DNA from: Bacteroidales bacterium
GTDB lineage: Bacteria > Bacteroidota > Bacteroidia > Bacteroidales > UBA932
NCBI GenBank assembly: GCA_017461285.1
Contig: JAFTYS010000110.1
Coordinates: 1-21,163, forward strand
Reading direction: 5' to 3'
DNA length: 21,163 nucleotides
The first letter of the stretch is position 1; every line of letters begins with the position of its first letter. The position numbers and the translations under genes are program-made. Below the pieces are notes generated by a model. It saw only the letters and a list, made by a program, of their open reading frames with translations. It ran no database searches and was not told where the DNA came from. Below, piece after piece: positions 17,167 through 21,163 of the stretch.

Positions 17167-18006
17167 TCACTCACGGCCCGTCAGCGCAGAAAAGACGCTT
17201 TCCACCTTAGCCAGAGCAGAAGCAGCATCCACTGCACTGTCAAGGAAAACAACAGCGTCGTCATCAGGAAGCGTTTCATTGAAACTGTCATCATCCGATA
17301 CCTGACCGGTTGCTCCGGAAGCCTTGAGAATAGATGTCAGCTCATCTATCCGGACACGTGCGAAAGTGAAGACCGATGAGCAGGACAATATCGAGAAGAA
17401 ACGTTCCCAAAACGAATACCTGATATTTGAACATACAGTCTCAAGATATTCTATAAGGTCATTTCTATATACCAGAATATCTTCGTCATTGGTGTTCAAC
17501 AGACGTTCAGCCAAGGACATCTTCAGCGCATCTGCATATGACTTATCCAATGCCGAAGAATCGGCTTCTGCCTGAAGAGCAGCATACTGAGAAGCACATT
17601 CAGTAATGTTTCTTTCTACCAAAGAGACTGCCTCAGACATATTCCGAATACCATTGAGCCATATGAAGCGCTCGATTCTTTTCACGATCTGCTCTTCAGC
17701 ATCACGGACCAGCGCTTCAAGATCAAGGCTTCCGATATATTCCTCATACTCATGAGACACCGTATCGGTCACAGCGTCTCTTTCCAGCTCTGCCGGAATC
17801 GTCTTCACGAACTTTCCATCATCTGACTTGAAACGCTCAAAGTCCAGATGAGAATATATCGTTGCCCCGATCATTTCCCCGGAAGCATCATACACTTCCA
17901 AAGCCTGATCGACCGGGCCCGTTCCCGCAACCCCATATATAATCTCTGCGATTTCAGACACAGACTTTCCCGGGGCTTTCAACAAGTGGTTGTAAAGATC
18001 CATCAT
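17167..18006 (-). CDS. Unknown acidic, largely helical protein of the RyR operon
   Basis: No family recognised. From ATG 18006, which overlaps the previous stop as ATGA, it has 279 residues; a further in-frame ATG at 18018 is less likely. The N-terminal 90 residues look like a small mixed domain (ALEVYDASGEMIGATIYSHLDFERF). Residues about 95-200 are predicted helical with charged/hydrophobic repeats (LVRDAEEQIVKRIERF, ADALKMSLAERLL). A hydrophobic but cysteine- and serine-containing stretch, FWERFFSILSCSSVFTFARV, could touch a membrane. The tail is strongly acidic (SDDDSFNETLPDDDAVVFLD). There is no signal peptide. The ATGA overlap implies coupled, stoichiometric expression with the RyR-zinc ribbon protein upstream, perhaps as its direct partner. 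Confidence 0.8.
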   Translation of the reverse strand: MMDLYNHLLKAPGKSVSEIAEIIYGVAGTGPVDQALEVYDASGEMIGATIYSHLDFERFKSDDGKFVKTIPAELERDAVTDTVSHEYEEYIGSLDLEALVRDAEEQIVKRIERFIWLNGIRNMSEAVSLVERNITECASQYAALQAEADSSALDKSYADALKMSLAERLLNTNDEDILVYRNDLIEYLETVCSNIRYSFWERFFSILSCSSVFTFARVRIDELTSILKASGATGQVSDDDSFNETLPDDDAVVFLDSAVDAASALAKVESVFSALTGRE

Positions 18007-18440
18007 TTCTCGTCCCAATCCATATCCAACTTAATACCGCATTTGTCGCAGAACACCTGATGCCTGTAGATAGGGTGGCCGCATTTACGGCAACGGAACT
18101 CCTGGTCCGAATATCTGAGACGCTGCATCAGGGTCTTGTAAAGGTCTGTCTCTTCGCGTTTCACGAGGTCGTAGTCCAGCTTCATTACCAGCTTCAGGGT
18201 ATTCACTGCCATATCGCGGTCAAACTTCTTCTCGCTGTCCGGAAGTTTCGAATATTCCACCATACATGGAGTCTGCTTCAACTCATCATTTCTGGCCGGA
18301 CCATAGGTCCATCCCTGGGCCTGGCGTTCAACCGCCCATACATCATGGGCATTTTCAGCCATAGCTTCAAGCAATTCATTAAGATCTTCCGCCAATACCA
18401 CATCTGACAGATCGATCGGTGTCGGAATATACTGTTTCAT
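18003..18440 (-). CDS. RyR domain fused to a C-terminal zinc ribbon
   Basis: First gene of the operon, 145 residues. Residues 1 to about 95 form a RyR domain: TPIDLSD, ENAHDVWAVERQAQGWTYGP with tryptophans 35 and 44, TPCMVEYSKLPDSEKKFDR, and the final helix TLKLVMKLDYDL. It is clearly a paralogue of the small RyR protein at the operon's other end. After a basic helical linker comes a zinc ribbon with cysteines 117, 120, 131 and 134 (CRKCGHPIYRHQVFCDKCG). Zinc ribbons of this type often mediate protein or nucleic-acid contacts, so this may be an adaptor or regulator that couples ligand binding to another component. A good promoter lies upstream, shared with the divergent macro-TIR gene. Confidence 0.92.
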   Translation of the reverse strand: MKQYIPTPIDLSDVVLAEDLNELLEAMAENAHDVWAVERQAQGWTYGPARNDELKQTPCMVEYSKLPDSEKKFDRDMAVNTLKLVMKLDYDLVKREETDLYKTLMQRLRYSDQEFRCRKCGHPIYRHQVFCDKCGIKLDMDWDEK

Positions 18441-18471
18441 CTGATTTGTGTTATAATGGTCATTAATGAAG

Positions 18472-18503
18472 TAAATATACTCCGAATTTCCCTCTTTTCA
18501 AAA
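18472..18503 (-). promoter_or_regulatory. Promoter of the RyR operon
   Basis: On the minus strand TTTTG (18499-18503) is followed by exactly 19 nt and TATATTTA (18472-18479), close to the Bacteroidales -33 TTG / N19-21 / -7 TAnnTTTG pattern with only the last base different. The ATG at 18440 follows 31 bp after the -7 box. This is the best-formed promoter in the window. Confidence 0.6.
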
Positions 18504-18510
18504 TTTTATG

Positions 18511-18518
18511 TAAGTTTG
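18511..18518 (+). promoter_or_regulatory. -7 promoter box for the macro-TIR gene
   Basis: TAAGTTTG is an exact TAnnTTTG match 25 bp before the ATG at 18544. The -33 position (about 18487-18490, TTTC) is weak. The core overlaps that of the leftward RyR operon promoter, so the two may compete for RNA polymerase. Confidence 0.5.
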
Positions 18519-18543
18519 TGCAATCGATAACACTTTGGGAAAT

Positions 18544-19623
18544 ATGGAATCACGTCTATACAGGTTCAACAACTCCTCACTGACCGTCATTTTCGGCGAC
18601 ATCATACAGTCAAAAGCTGAAGTCATCGTCAGCTCTGATGACACGGGAATTTCAATGGGAGGCGGTATCTCCGCCCAGATACGAAGGACTGGAGGAGAGA
18701 TAATCCGTGAAGATGCACGCAAGAAACTGCCTGTCAATTTAGGAGATGTAGTCGTTTCGACTGCCGGAAATCTGGCATCCCAGAAGTTCATATTCCATAG
18801 CATGACAATCTGCGACGAGAATAAAAGGGAGATATATTCAGGCATGACGTCCCATCCCGAAGACGTGCAGGAGTACATCATACGGCATTCAGTAGACAAG
18901 TGCTTCAAGCTGATGCATATTTTAGGCCTGAAATCGATAGCCTTTCCATGCATAGGATCAGGAGCAGCCCACATCCCGTTTCTGAATGTCATAAAGCTGA
19001 TGGCTGACGCCATTGCCTTAAACCTATGCAGCACCCAGAAACCCATGGAGATAGAGCTGTACATCTATAAGCAGGAAAATTATTTCACCGACATCGAGAA
19101 ATATATCGAACTCTTCGAGATCTTTGCAGTAAAATCAGCACTAGTCCAACATTCACAACCGGCAGGGGCGACATTCAGCATAAGTCCAAAGATGAAGACG
19201 GACACGGCCATTGCCCGTGAAGACATGAAACACAGGGTCTTCATAAGCTATTCCCGAAAAGACAAAGAAAAAGTATCTGCCGTGCGGCAGATACTTGACG
19301 AACAGAACATCCCGTACTGGATAGATATCGAAGGCATTTACAGCGGCGAGAATTACAAGGCCGTCATAGTAGACGCCATAGATGCGTCCGAAGCGGTCAT
19401 CTTCATTTCTTCGCAGAATTCCAATGAATCCATAAACGTAATAAGAGAAATGGGATATGCGGTAAGGCAGGACAAGATAATCATACCTTTGCTGCTTGAT
19501 GACGCGCCATATGCGAAGAGCATACGCCTGGACATAGCAGACATAGACCAGATCTGTTTCACGGGAGACGAGGATTCAAAAGCGAAGCTGCTCACGAGCC
19601 TGGCCTATGCCTTAGCCAGATAG
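18544..19623 (+). CDS. Macro domain-TIR domain fusion protein
   Basis: Cytoplasmic two-domain protein of 359 residues from ATG 18544 (a TTG at 18535 is in frame but less likely). Residues about 5-180 form a macro domain, the ADP-ribose-binding fold: FGDII (17-21), VIVSSDD where catalytic members have VNAAN-like sequence, MGGGIS (38-43), GDVVVSTAGNL, and IAFPCIGSGAAHIP. Loss of the usual asparagine suggests binding rather than hydrolysis. A linker leads to a TIR domain from about 228 (RVFISYSRKDKEKV, then YWIDIEGIYSGENY, VIFISSQNS). E302 in NVIREMGYA sits where TIR NADases have their catalytic glutamate, so NAD cleavage is plausible. Divergent from the RyR operon and sharing its promoter region; converges on the VWA gene with an 11-bp gap. 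Role as signal producer or NAD-depleting effector is inferred. Confidence 0.92.
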   Translation: MESRLYRFNNSSLTVIFGDIIQSKAEVIVSSDDTGISMGGGISAQIRRTGGEIIREDARKKLPVNLGDVVVSTAGNLASQKFIFHSMTICDENKREIYSGMTSHPEDVQEYIIRHSVDKCFKLMHILGLKSIAFPCIGSGAAHIPFLNVIKLMADAIALNLCSTQKPMEIELYIYKQENYFTDIEKYIELFEIFAVKSALVQHSQPAGATFSISPKMKTDTAIAREDMKHRVFISYSRKDKEKVSAVRQILDEQNIPYWIDIEGIYSGENYKAVIVDAIDASEAVIFISSQNSNESINVIREMGYAVRQDKIIIPLLLDDAPYAKSIRLDIADIDQICFTGDEDSKAKLLTSLAYALAR

Positions 19624-19634
19624 ATCTAAGAGAT

Positions 19635-20771
19635 TTACTCATCAAAGAAATTAGTGTTGGCTTCATCGGCACTGAATTCCGGCGCAGCCATGCAGTCGTA
19701 AATCCTTTCACGGCTTCGGTTCAGACGCATGCTCATCACTCTGGTGCCTGCAGATGTGCTCTCGAACGACATAGCATTGGTAATCGACATGGCAGCGGCT
19801 ACTGCCTCCACATCCTGGTTCGCACCGATATAGGCGAACACCCATCCTTTTCCTTTAAGTTCGTCTACCATAGTCTTCACAGCCTTGCCGCTATACTCCT
19901 TTGATGCATTCTCATAGCCGTCTGTAACGACGGTCACAAGCACCTTGTCCCCTTCTGCGACCGCATTGCGAAGCGCATTCATGGAAATTCCCATCGCGTC
20001 ATATAGCGCGGTACAGCAGTCCGGGCGATAGGTCTCCGATGTCAGTTCAGCGACCTCGTCAGCCGAAACACGGTCGCATATCGTCTTGACATCATCATTG
20101 AATGTCACCAAGGTGACATAATGCTTCTGTCCCTCATGCTTCTTCTGTGCGGCACGGATCGTCTGAAGTGTTTCATTCACGCTGTCGACAGCCTCCTTCC
20201 TGATGCTTCCCATCGAACCGCTCTCATCAATGATTATCAGGTTATATACGTTCACCTCGCGCTTGCGGATCTCCTTCAGATATGCAGCCACGTCCTCGAT
20301 CGGCCGGAACGGCTCGATCACATCGAGATTCGTATCAATGACCGCATATACGTTCACCTCATCATTATCCTCCATTCCAAAGCCATCGCTGTCGGCAAAA
20401 TACCTGCCGTCGGGATAGAGCATCCATGAGATCGCGCACAGACCGCTGCTGAACCCGTCGTACCTGTTCATGCATGCATATCTTACCGTCTTGCTCCTGG
20501 CATTGCCGACGCCATGTGCGCATGACCTTGATATGGCGGCATAATCAATCTCCTCATCGGCGGCCAACACGGTGCCATCTGCTGTCGAGAACTTGCGAAT
20601 GGTACCGGCTGCCGTATTCGCCACATAAAACTCCTTGTACTTGCCGAAGAAAAACGCCATCCCATCTCCGCTGAGAACGCCGGTCATCCCCTTGAGTTCC
20701 GGACATCCTTCAACCGCAACGACTTCTTTTCCCTTAACCTCAAATCTTACTGATTCCCACCTGGTCTTCAT
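19635..20771 (-). CDS. von Willebrand factor A domain protein
   Basis: Cytoplasmic protein of 378 residues without signal peptide. Residues about 173-345 form a VWA domain with a complete metal-ion-dependent adhesion site: DESGS (D182, S184, S186), T254 in CCTALYDA, and D284 in TDGYEN. Such domains bind protein partners through a metal. The N-terminal 165 residues are not a family I can name; they carry an aromatic/aspartate-rich segment, WMLYPDGRYFADSDGFGMED, that looks like a small separate module. The C-terminal 35 residues are polar and probably flexible. It faces the macro-TIR gene tail to tail, with 11 bp and no hairpin between, so the transcripts probably overlap. VWA proteins occur in several bacterial conflict systems, but membership here rests on position only. 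Confidence 0.9.
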   Translation of the reverse strand: MKTRWESVRFEVKGKEVVAVEGCPELKGMTGVLSGDGMAFFFGKYKEFYVANTAAGTIRKFSTADGTVLAADEEIDYAAISRSCAHGVGNARSKTVRYACMNRYDGFSSGLCAISWMLYPDGRYFADSDGFGMEDNDEVNVYAVIDTNLDVIEPFRPIEDVAAYLKEIRKREVNVYNLIIIDESGSMGSIRKEAVDSVNETLQTIRAAQKKHEGQKHYVTLVTFNDDVKTICDRVSADEVAELTSETYRPDCCTALYDAMGISMNALRNAVAEGDKVLVTVVTDGYENASKEYSGKAVKTMVDELKGKGWVFAYIGANQDVEAVAAAMSITNAMSFESTSAGTRVMSMRLNRSRERIYDCMAAPEFSADEANTNFFDE

Positions 20772-20806
20772 AATGCAATACCCTTGTTCGTGCCGGGCGC
20801 AACTTC

Positions 20807-20834
20807 TAGTGATTACTTATTGATTATATCACTA
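20807..20834. promoter_or_regulatory. Inverted repeat upstream of the VWA gene, operator-like
   Basis: TAGTGAT (20807-20813) and ATCACTA (20828-20834) are perfect inverted copies separated by an AT-rich 14-nt spacer. Half-sites are 21 bp apart, two helical turns, and lie 36-63 bp before the VWA ATG. This fits a dimeric regulator site at the VWA promoter. Confidence 0.4.
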
Positions 20835-20908
20835 TAGAGACTTTGATTTGGGAAATCTATCAGATGGGGCGGAGAATTTCTTTGACGATAATCAGTCCGG
20901 TCATACAT

Positions 20909-21015
20909 CTGTGTCAATATATGTTCAGAAACTGTCACAGGTGTCATTGAAATCAGTACAAAATGCGTGTTTTTGCTATACCTGTGTCATTTCCAATGCT
21001 AAAATTGACACAGGT
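20909..21015. repeat. Cluster of ACCTGTGTCA-type repeats
   Basis: ACCTGTGTCA (20980-20989) and TGACACAGGT (21006-21015) are a perfect 10-bp inverted repeat with a 16-nt spacer. Related copies lie nearby: CTGTGTCA at 20909-20916 and CACAGGTGTCA at 20936-20946. Four occurrences in about 110 bp exceed what I would expect by chance. They could be iterated protein-binding sites, or a short hairpin. Confidence 0.5.
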
Positions 21016-21058
21016 GTAGATTTTAGTTCCTATGTTTGAAATCCAAATAAAATTGGAG

Positions 21059-21126
21059 TGAGCTTTGACAAGCTCATGAGGAGCGCTCAACGGGGCCGTC
21101 GGCCCCGGCCGCTAAGGCTAGCCCCG
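21059..21126 (+). ncRNA. Possible structured RNA or leader with successive hairpins
   Basis: Three helices can be drawn in order: TGAGCTT/AAGCTCA (21059-21065 with 21070-21076), a short TGAG/CTCA stem around 21077-21089, and CGGGGCC/GGCCCCG (21091-21097 with 21101-21107). GCCCCG at 21121-21126 could also pair with the CGGGGC arm, giving two mutually exclusive structures just before an ATG. GC content jumps sharply relative to flanks. It matches no RNA family I can name; strand is assumed from the following ATG. Confidence 0.3.
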
Positions 21127-21137
21127 AGAAGTTTTTC

Positions 21138-21163
21138 ATGGGTTTAAAGAAAAAAGCTACAAA
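21138..21163 (+). CDS. Possible start of a gene leaving the window
   Basis: An ATG at 21138 begins the frame MGLKKKAT, open to the last base. A basic N-terminus after a structured leader is compatible with a real gene, but eight codons are too few to identify anything and no clear ribosome binding site is seen (GAGAAG at 21126-21131 is weak). Confidence 0.2.

Larger units (their letters stand above)
20772..21163. other. Gene-poor interval with several inverted repeats
   Basis: This 392-bp stretch beyond the VWA gene has no coding sequence I can support apart from a possible gene start at the extreme end. A 63-codon frame at 20848-21039 has no recognisable motif and crosses the repeats, so it is not called. 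The interval holds three different symmetric elements, given separately below, and probably also the VWA promoter, for which no consensus box stands out. Confidence 0.6.

Noticed and set aside
18535..18543. TTG start for the macro-TIR protein
   Set aside because: An ATG three codons later is nearer the usual macro-domain start and avoids a rare start codon.
13706..19623. Canonical Thoeris system
   Set aside because: There is a TIR protein, but no SLOG-domain ThsA and no membrane-anchored macro ThsA. Macro is fused to the TIR and the membrane component is channel-RyR. It can only be called analogous.
20848..21039. 63-codon open frame in the gap after the VWA gene
   Set aside because: Crosses the TGTGTCA repeat cluster, has no motif, no convincing ribosome site and an unusual composition.
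21081..21123. Short palindromes AGCGCT and GGCTAGCC as recombination or attachment sites
   Set aside because: Too short to be meaningful alone; better explained as part of the hairpin-rich segment.

Overview
The window reads as chromosomal DNA of a Gram-negative member of the Bacteroidales. Evidence: a Na+-translocating NADH:quinone reductase gene (nqrF), a fimbrillin-type lipoprotein (a family essentially confined to this order), Bacteroidales-style -7 boxes (TAnnTTTG) before several genes, and few Shine-Dalgarno sites. Genus cannot be fixed. I see no rRNA, tRNA, CRISPR array or transposase gene. Coding density is very high, and three convergent gene pairs overlap at their stop codons.

Layout. 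(1) 2-1252: 3' part of nqrF, closed by a clear hairpin terminator. (2) 1320-7213: a surface-polymer block. A LicC-LicA fusion (phosphocholine activation) lies on +; a tight minus-strand operon holds licD, a TagD-like glycerol-3-phosphate cytidylyltransferase, a Stealth-family phosphotransferase and a GT2 glycosyltransferase; a divergent CDP-glycerol glycerophosphotransferase lies on +. Together they predict a glycan carrying phosphodiester substituents (phosphocholine and/or glycerol phosphate). (3) 7210-7863: a DUF47/PhoU-like protein without its usual Pit transporter. (4) 8030-10770: a small exported protein and a lipoprotein with two fimbrillin-like domains. (5) 10767-13634: uvrA.

(6) 13669-20771 is the most unusual region. 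A six-gene minus-strand operon runs from a recognisable promoter near 18472-18503 to a terminator at 13669-13700: RyR domain plus zinc ribbon, an unknown 279-residue protein, a PrsW-type intramembrane protease, a small two-helix membrane protein, a CASTOR/POLLUX-like two-helix channel with Rossmann (RCK/TrkA-N-like) region and a C-terminal divergent RyR domain, and a free-standing RyR domain. Divergent from it, sharing about 100 bp of promoter DNA, is a macro-TIR fusion; a von Willebrand A protein converges on that gene. TIR (NAD-consuming), macro (ADP-ribose-binding) and RyR domains beside a ligand-gated-channel-like protein suggest an NAD-derived second-messenger system, possibly anti-phage. 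This is inference and does not match a canonical Thoeris layout.

(7) 20772-21163 has no convincing complete gene but holds several inverted repeats, a GC-rich multi-hairpin segment and possibly the first codons of a gene leaving the window.
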